64,000 bases of DNA from Ruminococcus sp. (GTDB lineage Bacteria > Bacillota > Clostridia > Oscillospirales > Ruminococcaceae): contig NZ_JAFYYT010000007.1 of assembly GCF_017549005.1 (NCBI RefSeq), positions 62,001 through 126,000 of the forward strand. The letters are read 5' to 3'. Below are positions 1-9,552 of this stretch, piece after piece. Below the pieces are notes generated by a model. It was not told the origin of the DNA and searched no databases. It worked only from the letters and a program-made list of their open reading frames with translations. The position numbers and the translations under genes were made by a program. Every line of letters starts with the position of its first letter. Positions within the stretch are counted from its first letter, which is position 1.

Positions 1-52
1 CTGTGACCCTCTGCTTGTAAGGCAGATGCTCTCCCAGCTGAGCTAAACCCCC
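1..52 (-). tRNA. tRNA-Val(TAC), 3' part cut by window edge
   Basis: Read on the minus strand, the 5' acceptor strand GGGGGTT, a D arm starting GCTCAG and an anticodon stem TCTGC/GCAGA enclosing loop CTTACAA are visible, giving anticodon TAC (Val, GUA codons). The variable loop and T arm start follow, and the rest lies outside the window. A consensus promoter sits 46 nt upstream. Identity is firm from the anticodon loop; the missing 3' half cannot be checked. Confidence 0.9.
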
Positions 53-97
53 ACGCTTTCTTCCGTTCATCGGTTAATCAGTTCCGACGACTTTAAT

Positions 98-126
98 ATT
101 ATACCACGACATTGATGACTTGTCAA
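98..126 (-). promoter_or_regulatory. Promoter of the tRNA-Val unit
   Basis: On the minus strand TTGACA (126-121) and TATAAT (103-98) are separated by exactly 17 nt, a perfect sigma-A type promoter reading into the tRNA. Confidence 0.85.
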
Positions 127-209
127 GCCTTTTTTTGAATTTTTTCAAAAAAATTTCTCCTCATTTTTTTAGCCGCGGTATTTCGGGCATAATAGCGCGA
201 AATATACTT

Positions 210-1166
210 TTAAATGATATAAAACCATGTCTCGTCAGGGTCAAGATCAGAACTGTGTACAAGATTTGACGAGTCAAAATTAAAGCGAAGCTCCTGATTT
301 TTTATGCTCACCTTTGCTCCGGCAGGAACTGAACGGGTAATAAATGCATTACCTCCGATAACAGCGTTTTTGCCGACAACCGTTTCACCGCCGAGGATAG
401 AAGCTCCTGAGTAGATAGTAACATTGTCCTCGATAGTAGGATGACGCTTCTTGTTGCGGAGAGACTGTCCCCCTCTTGTTGAAAGAGCACCGAGCGTAAC
501 TCCCTGATATACCTTGACATAGTCCCCTATCTCCGTCGTTTCACCGATAACTATGCCCGTACCGTGGTCTATAAAGAAATATTTTCCTATAGTAGCTCCA
601 GGGTGTATGTCGATACCCGTCTTACTGTGGGCATGCTCGGTCATTACACGTGGTATGAGCGGTACTCCAAGCAAAAAAAGCTCATGTGCAAGACGATTTA
701 CAAGTATAGCGTACAGTCCCGGATAAGAATAGATTATCTCATCCTTATTGTATGCGGCAGGATCCCCGTCGTATGCAGCCTGCACATCTGTTTCGATAAG
801 CGCTCTTATTTTCGGAATCTTGCCGAGAAACTCAAAAGTTATACGCTCGGCAGCTTCATTTACTTCATTTTCGCTGAGAGAAACATATTTTTCATCATAT
901 CGGAGCACAATGCTTATCTGTCTGATAAGCTTGAATATAACGTCCTCAAGTATCATGGAGATATTGTTTCTCACAGTGTAGACTCTATAGCTGCGGTTGC
1001 GGAAATAGCCCGGAAAAACTATACGTCTGAGGGCTTCGATTATTTCAACTATATCTTCATTGTCAGGGTGATCGAAGGTCTTGACCTCGTCGATAGTTCT
1101 GTTATCCTCATAATCCGCAAGTATCTCTTTAGTGAGTGAGTTTATATTTTCTTCAAGCTTATGCAT
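210..1166 (-). CDS. cysE: Serine O-acetyltransferase
   Basis: Transfers acetyl from acetyl-CoA to L-serine, the first step of cysteine synthesis, in the cytosol. The C-terminal half carries the left-handed beta-helix hexapeptide repeats with the family signature around IDIHPGATIGKYFFIDHGTG, and the preceding alpha-helical N-terminal domain (about 150 residues) fits the long EpsC/CysE form. An upstream GTG at 1175 would add three residues, but AGGTGGAG lies at the right distance from the ATG at 1166, so that start is preferred (318 aa). It is a single-gene unit with its own promoter. No cysK is adjacent, so the sulfhydrylase must be elsewhere. Confidence 0.93.
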   Translation of the reverse strand: MHKLEENINSLTKEILADYEDNRTIDEVKTFDHPDNEDIVEIIEALRRIVFPGYFRNRSYRVYTVRNNISMILEDVIFKLIRQISIVLRYDEKYVSLSENEVNEAAERITFEFLGKIPKIRALIETDVQAAYDGDPAAYNKDEIIYSYPGLYAILVNRLAHELFLLGVPLIPRVMTEHAHSKTGIDIHPGATIGKYFFIDHGTGIVIGETTEIGDYVKVYQGVTLGALSTRGGQSLRNKKRHPTIEDNVTIYSGASILGGETVVGKNAVIGGNAFITRSVPAGAKVSIKNQELRFNFDSSNLVHSSDLDPDETWFYII

Positions 1167-1203
1167 TAGCTCCACCTCATTTTTATTGTATTACTGCATA
1201 TTT

Positions 1204-1232
1204 ATTATACTGTATTTTTCATACATAGTCAA
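1204..1232 (-). promoter_or_regulatory. Promoter of cysE
   Basis: Minus strand TTGACT (1232-1227), 17-nt spacer, TATAAT (1209-1204), placed about 40 nt before the chosen cysE start. Confidence 0.8.
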
Positions 1233-1281
1233 TAGGCTTTATATGTAACTTGCCAAAATAGGGCTCTCCGTCTTGACATAC

Positions 1282-1312
1282 TTGATATTTCGCTGTATAT
1301 TTAGTATATAAT
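1282..1312 (+). promoter_or_regulatory. Promoter of the TtcA-like gene
   Basis: TTGATA at 1282-1287 is followed by TATATAAT at 1305-1312 (17 nt to TATATA, 19 nt to TATAAT). Transcription would begin near 1319, downstream of the ATG at 1313, which rules that ATG out as the start codon. Confidence 0.65.
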
Positions 1313-1333
1313 ATGAGTAAGGCGAGGATTATT

Positions 1334-2194
1334 ATGAACAACAGTATAGACGATTCGATCACTGGCGAGTTCAGCAAATGTATATGGTCTAAGTTCCGTA
1401 AGGGTATCGAGGAATACAGACTGATTGAAAACGGCGACAGGATCTCTGTCTGTATCTCTGGCGGCAAAGACTCGATGCTTATGGCTAAATGCATACAAAG
1501 GCTGCAAAAATACGGCGAAATAAGCTTTTCTGCCGAATATACCGTCATGGATCCGGGATATACAGCAGAAAACAGAGCAAAAATAATCAGTAATGCCGAA
1601 AAGTTAGGGATACCGATAAAAATATACAATACGCGCATTTTCGAGTCCGCCGCAAAAGAAAAGAAGCACCCCTGTTTCCTTTGCGCAAGGCTCAGGCGCG
1701 GCTGGCTGTACAAAAACGCTCAGGAGCTGGGCTGCAACAAGATAGCTCTCGGTCATCACTTTGACGACGTGATAGAAACGATACTTATGGGAATGCTCTA
1801 CGGCTCACAGATACAAACTATGATGCCTAAGCTCCACAGTGAGAATTACAATGTGCAGCTCATACGACCTCTGTATCTCATACGCGAGGCCGACATCATC
1901 AGGTGGACGGAATATAACAGTCTTTCTTTCATACAGTGTGCCTGCATGACTACAAAAGACGAGGGAAGCTCAAAAAGGGCGGAGATAAAGCAGCTTCTCA
2001 GGCAGCTCCGAGCGGTAAATCCCGCAGTGGATATGAACATTTTCAGAAGTGTTGAGAATGTTAATCTCCAGACACTCATATCATACCACAGAGGCGGAAA
2101 TAGTCATCACTTTCTTGACGATTTTGACGAGGGGCTCAGCATAAAAGGCACAAACAAGTTCTCTGACAAAACGCTAAAGGCTGATATTTTTTAA
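1334..2194 (+). CDS. TtcA/TilS-type PP-loop ATPase (tRNA thiolation family)
   Basis: The N-type ATP pyrophosphatase P-loop SGGKDS sits near residue 45. A CxxC followed by RLRRGWLY and the sequence GHHFDDVIETILMGMLY match the TtcA group, whose E. coli member makes 2-thiocytidine-32 in tRNA using an Fe-S cluster; a further Cys pair lies in FIQCACMTTKD. Firmicute homologues of this group often have unproven substrates, so 2-thiocytidine is inference. The start at 1334 (286 aa) is chosen over ATG 1313 because GGCGAGG precedes it at good spacing and the predicted promoter overlaps the upstream ATG. It is monocistronic and ends at a strong hairpin shared with glnN. Confidence 0.85.
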   Translation: MNNSIDDSITGEFSKCIWSKFRKGIEEYRLIENGDRISVCISGGKDSMLMAKCIQRLQKYGEISFSAEYTVMDPGYTAENRAKIISNAEKLGIPIKIYNTRIFESAAKEKKHPCFLCARLRRGWLYKNAQELGCNKIALGHHFDDVIETILMGMLYGSQIQTMMPKLHSENYNVQLIRPLYLIREADIIRWTEYNSLSFIQCACMTTKDEGSSKRAEIKQLLRQLRAVNPAVDMNIFRSVENVNLQTLISYHRGGNSHHFLDDFDEGLSIKGTNKFSDKTLKADIF

Positions 2195-2200
2195 AGAAAA

Positions 2201-2232
2201 GACCTGTGAGAGCACTTAATCTCTCACAGGTC
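2201..2232. terminator. Bidirectional terminator between the TtcA-like gene and glnN
   Basis: Perfect 12-bp stem (GACCTGTGAGAG and its complement) with an 8-nt loop. TTATTTT follows on the plus side and TTTTC on the minus side, so it can end both convergent genes. Confidence 0.85.
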
Positions 2233-2248
2233 CTTATTTTATCTGTTA

Positions 2249-4345
2249 TTATACATTGTAGATAATCTCGGAATATGCAGGTATAGGCCACTTAGCCGCA
2301 GGCATATTGAGCTCAATCTCGTCGGCAATGCTTCTCATTATATCCATTTCGGCAAGAACCACATCATGGAAGAACTCTGCCTGTTTCTGAATGCCTGAAA
2401 CTGAATTTGCTTCTGTAACACGAGTTTCAAGGCGCTCTATGGACTCATAGAAACGGTCCGCAAGCTCATTGAGCTTCTTTGCTATCTTTTCATCTGTATT
2501 GCAGGTAAAGCCTATCTGCTTCTTTGTGGCAATAGCCTCGCAGAGAGACTGAACATAGTCCATAGTTGCAGGAAGAAGCTGCTTCCTTGCCATTTCTATC
2601 ATGGTACGTGCCTCGATACGAACAGTCTTTGAGTACTTTTCAAGGTGTATCTCTGTTCTTGCTGCTACCTCATTCTGGTTGTATATCTCAAACTTGCGGA
2701 ATATACGTACATTTTTCTCGTCCATATAATGAGGCATACAGTCAACAGTTGAAGCATAGTTGGGAAGGCCTCTTCTCTCAGCTTCCTTTACCCACTCCTC
2801 GGAGTATCCGTCACCGTTGAATATGATCCTTCTGTGCTCCTTGATAACTGTCTTTAACAGCTTTCTTACCTCTGCGTCAAAGTTATCCTTGCCCTTGAAC
2901 GGTTCAAGTATCTCAGTGAACTGGCTGAGCTCCTCGCAGACGATAGTATTTAGAAGAACATTGGGGCAGGCAATATTATCGGAAGAACCAACCATTCTGA
3001 ACTCAAAGCGGTTTCCTGTGAATGCAAACGGCGATGTTCTGTTTCTGTCAGTTGAATCCTTCGGGAATGACGGCAGAGCGTCAACGCCTATCTTGAAGGC
3101 ACGAGCCTTTGTCTTGTATACTGCGTCGTCCTCAATAGCCTGAAGAACCGCTTCAAGCTCTTCGCCGAGGAACATAGAGACGATAGCAGGAGGAGCTTCG
3201 TCCGCACCGAGTCTGTGATCGTTTCCGGCTGAAGCTGCAGAAAGTCTCATAAGATCGGCATACTCGTCAACACCCTTGATAAGGGCACAGAGTATGGTAA
3301 GGAACTGTAGATTATCCATAGGAGTATCGCCGGGGTCGAGAAGGTTCTGTCCGTCATTTGTGGACATAGACCAGTTATTGTGCTTACCCGAGCCGTTTAC
3401 TCCCTCAAAAGGCTTTTCATGGAGCAGACAAACAAGACCGTGCTTGAGAGCGACCTTTTCCATGACCTCCATAGCAAGCTCGTTCTGATCTGTTCCGAGA
3501 TTGGAAGTAGTAAATATAGGAGCCATTTCATGCTGTGCGGGAGCAACTTCGTTATGTTTTGTCTTTGAATAGATGCCCAGTTTCCAGAGTTCCTCGTCGA
3601 GCTCTGCCATATATGCGGCAACTCTCGGACGAAGATTTGCAAAGTACTGATCGTCGAGATCCTGTCCCTTTGGCGGCTTTGCACCGAAAAGAGTTCTTCC
3701 CGTAAGAATAAGATCCTCACGCTGATCGTACATCTTCTTATCTATAAGGAAATATTCCTGTTCAGCTCCGACTGTTGAAGTGACTCTTGTTACTCTGTCG
3801 TTTCCGAAAAGCTTGAGGAAACGAACGGCAGTCTTGCTGAGTGCCTGCATTGAACGGAGAAGAGGAGTCTTTTTGTCAAGAACTTCTCCTGTATATGAAA
3901 CAAATACTGTAGGGATATAAAGGCTTCCCTCTTTTACGAAGCAGTAGGATGTAGGATCCCATGCCGTATAGCCTCTTGCGGAGCTTGTTCTTCTGAGTCC
4001 GCCTGATGGGAAGGATGAAGCGTCAGGCTCGCCCTTTACAAGCGCCTTGCCTGAAAATTCCATTATCGCCATACCGTTCGGCGCCGGACTTATGAAGCAG
4101 TCATGCTTCTCGGCTGTTGAGCCCGTCATAGGCTGGAACCAATGAGTATAATGAGTTGCGCCTCTTTCGATAGCCCATTCCTTAATGGTGTTGGCTACAA
4201 CATCGGCAGTTTCCATATCTGCCAAAGGCTCGTTGTTCTGCATAGTTCTCTTGAGAGCTCTGTAGACATTCTTCGGCAGTCTCGTCTTCATGACATCTTC
4301 ATTGAACACATTGCAGGCAAAAATCTCGGGAATATTTACTGACAT
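2249..4345 (-). CDS. glnN: Glutamine synthetase, type III
   Basis: ATP-dependent condensation of ammonia with glutamate; cytosolic entry point of nitrogen assimilation. The length (698 aa) and the opening N-terminal region are those of GSIII, about 250 residues longer than GSI. The catalytic core includes GAEQEYFLID, NEVAPAQHEMAPIF and NGSGKHNNWSM, the last being the ATP and glutamate binding part. The start ATG is preceded by GAGGAGG, and a perfect-spacer promoter lies 59 nt upstream. Ruminococcus species typically rely on GSIII. It is a single-gene unit; no nitrogen operator could be recognised. Confidence 0.97.
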   Translation of the reverse strand: MSVNIPEIFACNVFNEDVMKTRLPKNVYRALKRTMQNNEPLADMETADVVANTIKEWAIERGATHYTHWFQPMTGSTAEKHDCFISPAPNGMAIMEFSGKALVKGEPDASSFPSGGLRRTSSARGYTAWDPTSYCFVKEGSLYIPTVFVSYTGEVLDKKTPLLRSMQALSKTAVRFLKLFGNDRVTRVTSTVGAEQEYFLIDKKMYDQREDLILTGRTLFGAKPPKGQDLDDQYFANLRPRVAAYMAELDEELWKLGIYSKTKHNEVAPAQHEMAPIFTTSNLGTDQNELAMEVMEKVALKHGLVCLLHEKPFEGVNGSGKHNNWSMSTNDGQNLLDPGDTPMDNLQFLTILCALIKGVDEYADLMRLSAASAGNDHRLGADEAPPAIVSMFLGEELEAVLQAIEDDAVYKTKARAFKIGVDALPSFPKDSTDRNRTSPFAFTGNRFEFRMVGSSDNIACPNVLLNTIVCEELSQFTEILEPFKGKDNFDAEVRKLLKTVIKEHRRIIFNGDGYSEEWVKEAERRGLPNYASTVDCMPHYMDEKNVRIFRKFEIYNQNEVAARTEIHLEKYSKTVRIEARTMIEMARKQLLPATMDYVQSLCEAIATKKQIGFTCNTDEKIAKKLNELADRFYESIERLETRVTEANSVSGIQKQAEFFHDVVLAEMDIMRSIADEIELNMPAAKWPIPAYSEIIYNV

Positions 4346-4403
4346 ATATTTTCCTCCTCAGAGCTTATTAGCTCATATAAACAATACTCCATCATAATTC
4401 AAA

Positions 4404-4432
4404 ATTATACCACTGAGCCGCCGCTTTGTCAA
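4404..4432 (-). promoter_or_regulatory. Promoter of glnN
   Basis: Minus strand TTGACA (4432-4427), 17-nt GC-rich spacer, TATAAT (4409-4404): both boxes match consensus perfectly. Confidence 0.88.
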
Positions 4433-4531
4433 TATATACTCTCTGCACTGAAACGTATTTTTCATCTTGGTACAAAATATCACAGTTATAGTCAGTAAAA
4501 AGGTGTATTCTGACAACAGCGGACATAAAAC

Positions 4532-4557
4532 TGCTGCCGTTCAGATGAACGGCAGCA
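4532..4557 (-). terminator. Terminator of the UDP-sugar dehydratase gene
   Basis: On the minus strand TGCTGCCGTT and its complement form a 10-bp stem with a 6-nt loop, followed by GTTTTAT, 25 nt after the stop codon. Confidence 0.75.
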
Positions 4558-4581
4558 AACTGATATTTTTGTATTTTTTCA

Positions 4582-6519
4582 TTAAGCCGACTCAACAACA
4601 CTTTCGAGCTTTTCGTTTCTGAGCTCCTTGGTGTTGAACTCTTCGGGAGTCGTAAATGTAGGTACCATTGAATGAAGCGCAAATACTGCAAGGGCTTCGT
4701 CATTTTTCAATGCCGCGTTACGAAGGTCGTTCAGACGCATCGGGAATGAAGCTTCATCTATCTCAATCTGCTTACCGATAAAGATAAGCTTATTTGATGT
4801 CTTCTGAAGTCCTTCTTCATTCATTAGAAGCTCTTCCTTTATCTTTTCACCCGGACGAAGTCCTGTAAATACGATATCAACATCCTTGTAAGGCTCTTTT
4901 CCGTACATACGGATGAGATTTTCCGCAAGAGTAACTATCTTCACGGGCTTGCCCATGTCCAGTACGAATATCTCGCCGCCGTTTGCAATAGCAGCAGCTT
5001 CCATTACAAGATTGACCGCCTCAGGTATAGTCATAAAGTAACGGATTATATCAGGGTGAGTAACAGTTACAGGTCTTCCCTGCTCTATCTGCTTCTTGAA
5101 AAGCGGTATCACAGAGCCGTTTGAACCGAGAACATTGCCGAAACGTGTGGTCACAAACTCTGTTCTGCCCTCTTTCTGCTGTGCGAGATACTGAACTATC
5201 ATTTCGCAGCATCTCTTTGAAGCTCCCATGACATTTGTGGGATTTACAGCCTTATCCGTGGATATCATCACGAACTTCTCAACATTGTGGAACTGTGCAA
5301 GGGTCGCAACATTGAAAGTTCCGATGATATTATTCTTTATAGCCTCCATAGGCGAAGATTCCATAAGCGGAACGTGTTTATGAGCAGCTGCATGGAAAAC
5401 AACATCGGGCTTGTATGTACAGAATATCTGATTCATGCGGTAATAATCCCTTACCGAAGCAATGAGAGTCACAAGTGAAAGCTCGTCGCCGTACTCCATT
5501 CTGAGCTCCTGCTCGATATCGTAAGCATTATTCTCGTAGATATCCACAATTATAATGCGGCTCGGGTCGTACTTTGCTATCTGTCTCACAAGCTCGGAGC
5601 CTATACTTCCGCCGCCGCCTGTAACCATGCAGACCTTGCCGCCGATAAAGCTCCTGATATCCGTGTTATCAAACTTTATCGGATCACGGCCGAGAAGATC
5701 CTCGACCTTTATATCACGTATCTGATGGATTATAGTCTTGTTCTCGTCGTCAAACACAAGGTTTCCGATAAAAGGAACTACCTTTACGGGCACATCTGTT
5801 TCAGTACATATGTCAAGGATACGCTTGCGCTCGTCCTCAAGACATGACGGGATAGCAAACAATATCTGCTCAATTCTCTTGTCTTTGACGAATTTGCTGA
5901 TCTCAGCCGTAGTTCCGATGATCTCGACACCTTCTATTTCAGTGCCTATCTTATCGCGGTCATCGTCAATGATGCAAACAGGATCAAAGACAGTTACCTG
6001 CTTATCATCCGAATAGGGAGAATGCTTTGCATTGTATATCTCTTTCAGGATAGTCCTGCAGGCTTGTCCGCCGCCGATGACCATTGTGCGCTTGCCTTTC
6101 AGTGATTTACTGTCGGATATGGTTATCATCGTTCTCTTGAAAAGATAACGGAACAGGCAGATCGCACATATGAAGATCCCCATGTGGAACAGCGAGAATG
6201 CAGGATAGAATGATTCATCTATCATATAAACTATCGCAGACGAAGCAACAATACCTATTACTGCTCCGTACACACAGCTAAGATAATCCCTGCGGTTAAA
6301 ATATCTCCAGAGCTTGCTGTACGCGCCTGCTATCATCAGACCGCCGATACAGCACATCGAACTCACAGCGATCAGAATAACAAGAGCCGCTTCTTCAATG
6401 TCAAGTCCCCGGAAAGAGAGTATAAAATTAGCGATAAGTGCCGATACCCCAACAAAAAAAACGTCCGCTCCTGCAAGAATCAACTTTCTGATCTTAAAAA
6501 TACCGAGAAGTTTCTTCAT
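4582..6519 (-). CDS. Membrane UDP-N-acetylhexosamine 4,6-dehydratase (WbpM/PglF/CapD family)
   Basis: Makes a 4-keto-6-deoxy UDP-sugar for surface glycans. There are four predicted N-terminal membrane segments (about residues 13-35, 43-66, 83-100, 108-125), a first Rossmann fold of the CoA-binding type (VIGGGQACR near 148), and a catalytic SDR domain with TGGGGSIGSE at 300-309. The usual SDR YxxxK is MxxxK (Met431, Lys435, in NVMGASKR), which is the hallmark of the large WbpM/PglF dehydratases. The start is supported by GGAGGG. It stands alone, not in a polysaccharide cluster, suggesting a housekeeping sugar such as bacillosamine-type or QuiNAc precursors; the exact product is unknown. Confidence 0.92.
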   Translation of the reverse strand: MKKLLGIFKIRKLILAGADVFFVGVSALIANFILSFRGLDIEEAALVILIAVSSMCCIGGLMIAGAYSKLWRYFNRRDYLSCVYGAVIGIVASSAIVYMIDESFYPAFSLFHMGIFICAICLFRYLFKRTMITISDSKSLKGKRTMVIGGGQACRTILKEIYNAKHSPYSDDKQVTVFDPVCIIDDDRDKIGTEIEGVEIIGTTAEISKFVKDKRIEQILFAIPSCLEDERKRILDICTETDVPVKVVPFIGNLVFDDENKTIIHQIRDIKVEDLLGRDPIKFDNTDIRSFIGGKVCMVTGGGGSIGSELVRQIAKYDPSRIIIVDIYENNAYDIEQELRMEYGDELSLVTLIASVRDYYRMNQIFCTYKPDVVFHAAAHKHVPLMESSPMEAIKNNIIGTFNVATLAQFHNVEKFVMISTDKAVNPTNVMGASKRCCEMIVQYLAQQKEGRTEFVTTRFGNVLGSNGSVIPLFKKQIEQGRPVTVTHPDIIRYFMTIPEAVNLVMEAAAIANGGEIFVLDMGKPVKIVTLAENLIRMYGKEPYKDVDIVFTGLRPGEKIKEELLMNEEGLQKTSNKLIFIGKQIEIDEASFPMRLNDLRNAALKNDEALAVFALHSMVPTFTTPEEFNTKELRNEKLESVVESA

Positions 6520-7114
6520 AGTATAATCCCTCCAAAATCACAAAAATAAGTGATAAATAATACTTCGTATCAAGGAAAGACCATAGCTGCAAATAAGACC
6601 AAAATTTATAAGAAATATACGAAATATTTTATGCGTATATTACGCCCTTCTATGTTTATATGATTTTATTATACTTACTGTTTCTTTAAAAATCAATATA
6701 AAAAAAAGAATCCATAAAAATCGCAAACAAAAATCAGCAGAATAAACAAAACGCGCATATCATTTAAGTGGTTTATATATTAATATGTTCTATCACATTT
6801 TTATCACAAGTATAACACATTCAGCATTTTACGTTCTGTTATTATTTAAATATAAATCTTTAAGCATTCATATTACATAAAAAATTCTATATATATGCAA
6901 AACCATGTCATCTATTTACTATTATAGCATCTCACATTACTTATTTCAAGCTATATCGTTAAATTAACAGAAAGTACCAGCGCTCCTTAAATAAAAAAGT
7001 GACAAATGTCACTCCTAATGTGACAAATATCATCTATCAAATCATTCGATGAAGTGTTATTATGTAATCACAGTAAAGAAAAACAACATTGATCTCTTAG
7101 AAAGGATGATATAA
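6520..7114. other. AT-rich divergent intergenic region
   Basis: About 595 bp between divergent genes with no credible reading frame on either strand. It is strongly AT-rich. The only ordered element seen is the repeated GTGACAAATRTCAY at 6999-7033, just upstream of a weak promoter (TATCAA 7035-7040, 17 nt, TATTAT 7058-7063) for the 781-aa membrane protein. Confidence 0.6.
6999..7033. repeat. Tandem GTGACA-type operator, 21-bp period
   Basis: GTGACAAATGTCAC (6999-7012) is a perfect 6-bp-arm palindrome; an imperfect copy GTGACAAATATCAT starts exactly 21 bp later (7020-7033), that is, two helical turns. The pair ends immediately upstream of a poor -35 box, the usual place for an activator. The binding protein is unknown. 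Confidence 0.6.
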
Positions 7115-9460
7115 ATGTTACGCATAACCCTGTTGATCACATTCCTTATCGCTGTCCCTTTTGCAGTCCCGTTCATTGTTATCGGACTTGTAAAACAGTC
7201 TGATAAGCAGAAGAGCGCTCAGAACGGAGGTAATCCGCCTCAGGCACAGCAAAAACAGATCAAAAAGCACGACATGACTGTTTCCAATGTTCTCTTCCTT
7301 ATCGGCACTATATTTGTAGTTCTTTCGGGGCTTGCATTCGGAGTTGCCAGCTGGGTTCATACCACCCATACAGGCAGAGCAGCGATAATAGCTGCCGCAG
7401 CAGCTGTTTCATACATTCTCAGCGCTGTTATCGGAAAATTTCTCAAACTTTCGGGAACTTCCATTTCATTTTATATGCTCGGCACTGGTTTTACCGCAAC
7501 AACGCTCCTCACAGCAGGCTATTACAAGCTCATGGGCGAGTGGCTGTCATTCAGCGGCGGCGGACTTTACGCCCTCCTCGCTTTAGCTGCAGTTACCACG
7601 ACTATCCTGCTCCTTACCGGCTTCGCTGTATTCAAAAAGAACGGCCTTGTTTACGCAGCTCTTTCCACTGCTGCATATTCGGTATTCTGCGTAGTATTTC
7701 AGTTTTGCAGCACTTTTGAGAGCAAAGGCATGGCTTTCATTATAATTTCATCAGTAATACTTGCGCTCCTTTACGGAACCAAAACATTTAACGGCAGGAA
7801 GTTCGAGCTCCCGTTCAGAATAACCGGCTCCGTCACAGCATTTGTTTTCGGCTCGGTTTCTGTGCTTTACGTTTTCTCAAGTCTTCGCCATCCGACAGCT
7901 TCAAGCTTCATCATAGTTGCTCTCATAATCGCACAGCTCGTTATCTACGGCGTTAAATACCAAAATATCGTCCTTATCGCAAGCGAATCTATATCCGCAA
8001 TTCTACTGGCTTACATGATCACAATGAGCGTTCTCGAAACAGCAGATGACAGGTATGGTATCGTGATTTTTGCTGTCCTTTCTGTAATTATCTATCTCGC
8101 ACACCGCTTCACAAAGCTTTTAAACAATATCGCTACAGAGTCAATCACTCTCGCAAATATGGTAAGTTCAGCATTTATTGCAATTTTCTCAGTAACAAAA
8201 GCACATTTTGTACCCGAGATCATCATCGGTCTTGCAGTATCAGCTCTCATCACAGTCTATGTGTTCCACAAGAATATTATCGTACAGAGGATCGCAGGCA
8301 TCGCAGCTCCCTTATTTGCCTGCTGTAACGCTTTCTCGGCAATGAAGATAATGCCTTCCGGCATGAAGCATTCAGATTCGATAGTCGCTTCAGTATTTAT
8401 ATCCGTGATCCTTGCTGCAACAGCACTTTTCATCTTTCTTCCGAAGATTGCTTTCAACTTCCATGCAAAACACCCTCGCAGAAGCGACGCTATACTTTAT
8501 GCCAACCTTGTTGCAACAGGAATATTCCTCTATGAAATGGCAATGTACGATACTCTCTTCATAATCACTCTCCTTCTCTGCATTATTCATTTTGCTCTCT
8601 CAAACAGAGTAAAATCCAATATCACAGCTCTTATTCCTTCAATTTCGGTTATTATAACAGTTTATGAGGCACTCAGCCGCATCTGCGGCAGGGACAGCTT
8701 ACAGTTCGTTCTCGGACTTATGGCGCTGGCTATAGCTTATATGGCGATATCAAGATTTGTGTACCACGACGGTATATTCACAAAGAAAAACGACAAGTTC
8801 ATACTTGACCCCATGATAATGACTGTATGGCTTGCTATCGGATGTATGTACCAGCCCGTCAGAATGAACGCTTTCTTTGCCCTCATCGCAACTGCAGTAT
8901 ATGCAGCTTCATTCATCAAAAAGAACACCTCCAGGCCTATGGCTGCTATTCTCCTTACAGTTTCATCTGTACTCGCAGCAGCAGCTCTTATGACAAGGCC
9001 TTATCTCGTACCTGATTCAAAGGCAGTTTCAAGCAAGATAAACATCGCGATAATCGCTCTCCTTGGTATTGCCTGCCGCTATATATGGAGAGAGTTCAAA
9101 AACGCTTCAAGGTTTGCGTCCGAAAGCATATTCATCACATCGATAGCAGCTCTGCTTTTTGACACCCTCTACTTCGACACGGCAGCAAATACTATCTTCT
9201 CAATGTCGGTTATGCTGGTGATACTCATAATCTCCATCAGCACAAGGTCAAAGACCTGGTTTGCAGCGGCTTCAATCTCACTTTTCACAATCACCGTCTA
9301 TGCAACAAGAGAATACCTCATGGCTCTGAACTGGTGGATATACCTCTTTATTGCAGGAATAATCCTCATCGGTATCGCAGCAGGCAACGAATACTGCAAG
9401 AAGAACAACGAGACCATAAAATCATCGGTTGTAAAGAAATTCAGTGGCTGGACATGGTAA
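7115..9460 (+). CDS. Large polytopic membrane protein of unknown function
   Basis: 781 aa. One N-terminal membrane segment (residues 1-25) is followed by a short polar, Gln-rich cytosolic-looking stretch (30-55) and then some 20 or more hydrophobic segments to near the C-terminus, ending in a short Lys-rich tail. No transporter motif, ATP site or catalytic residues stand out; the general look recalls DUF2157-like proteins of Clostridia, but this is only an impression. AGAAAGGATG precedes the ATG. It is monocistronic, with a tandem operator upstream (6999-7033) and a weak terminator downstream. Confidence 0.7.
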   Translation: MLRITLLITFLIAVPFAVPFIVIGLVKQSDKQKSAQNGGNPPQAQQKQIKKHDMTVSNVLFLIGTIFVVLSGLAFGVASWVHTTHTGRAAIIAAAAAVSYILSAVIGKFLKLSGTSISFYMLGTGFTATTLLTAGYYKLMGEWLSFSGGGLYALLALAAVTTTILLLTGFAVFKKNGLVYAALSTAAYSVFCVVFQFCSTFESKGMAFIIISSVILALLYGTKTFNGRKFELPFRITGSVTAFVFGSVSVLYVFSSLRHPTASSFIIVALIIAQLVIYGVKYQNIVLIASESISAILLAYMITMSVLETADDRYGIVIFAVLSVIIYLAHRFTKLLNNIATESITLANMVSSAFIAIFSVTKAHFVPEIIIGLAVSALITVYVFHKNIIVQRIAGIAAPLFACCNAFSAMKIMPSGMKHSDSIVASVFISVILAATALFIFLPKIAFNFHAKHPRRSDAILYANLVATGIFLYEMAMYDTLFIITLLLCIIHFALSNRVKSNITALIPSISVIITVYEALSRICGRDSLQFVLGLMALAIAYMAISRFVYHDGIFTKKNDKFILDPMIMTVWLAIGCMYQPVRMNAFFALIATAVYAASFIKKNTSRPMAAILLTVSSVLAAAALMTRPYLVPDSKAVSSKINIAIIALLGIACRYIWREFKNASRFASESIFITSIAALLFDTLYFDTAANTIFSMSVMLVILIISISTRSKTWFAAASISLFTITVYATREYLMALNWWIYLFIAGIILIGIAAGNEYCKKNNETIKSSVVKKFSGWTW

Positions 9461-9467
9461 AAAATCG

Positions 9468-9489
9468 GCGCTCCGCAACAGTGGGGCGC
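9468..9489 (+). terminator. Weak hairpin after the 781-aa membrane protein gene
   Basis: GCGCTCC pairs with GGGGCGC (one G-U) around an 8-nt loop right after the stop, followed by only a short CTTTT; probably an inefficient terminator. Confidence 0.45.
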
Positions 9490-9552
9490 TGAACTTTTGC
9501 AGTTTTATATTGTTCAGTATTATTAATAACACGTTAATTTTTTATATTAATG

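Noticed and set aside
564-1139. 191-codon frame antisense to cysE
   Set aside because: Shadow of the cysE coding sequence without ribosome site or family pattern; the cysE frame is unmistakable.
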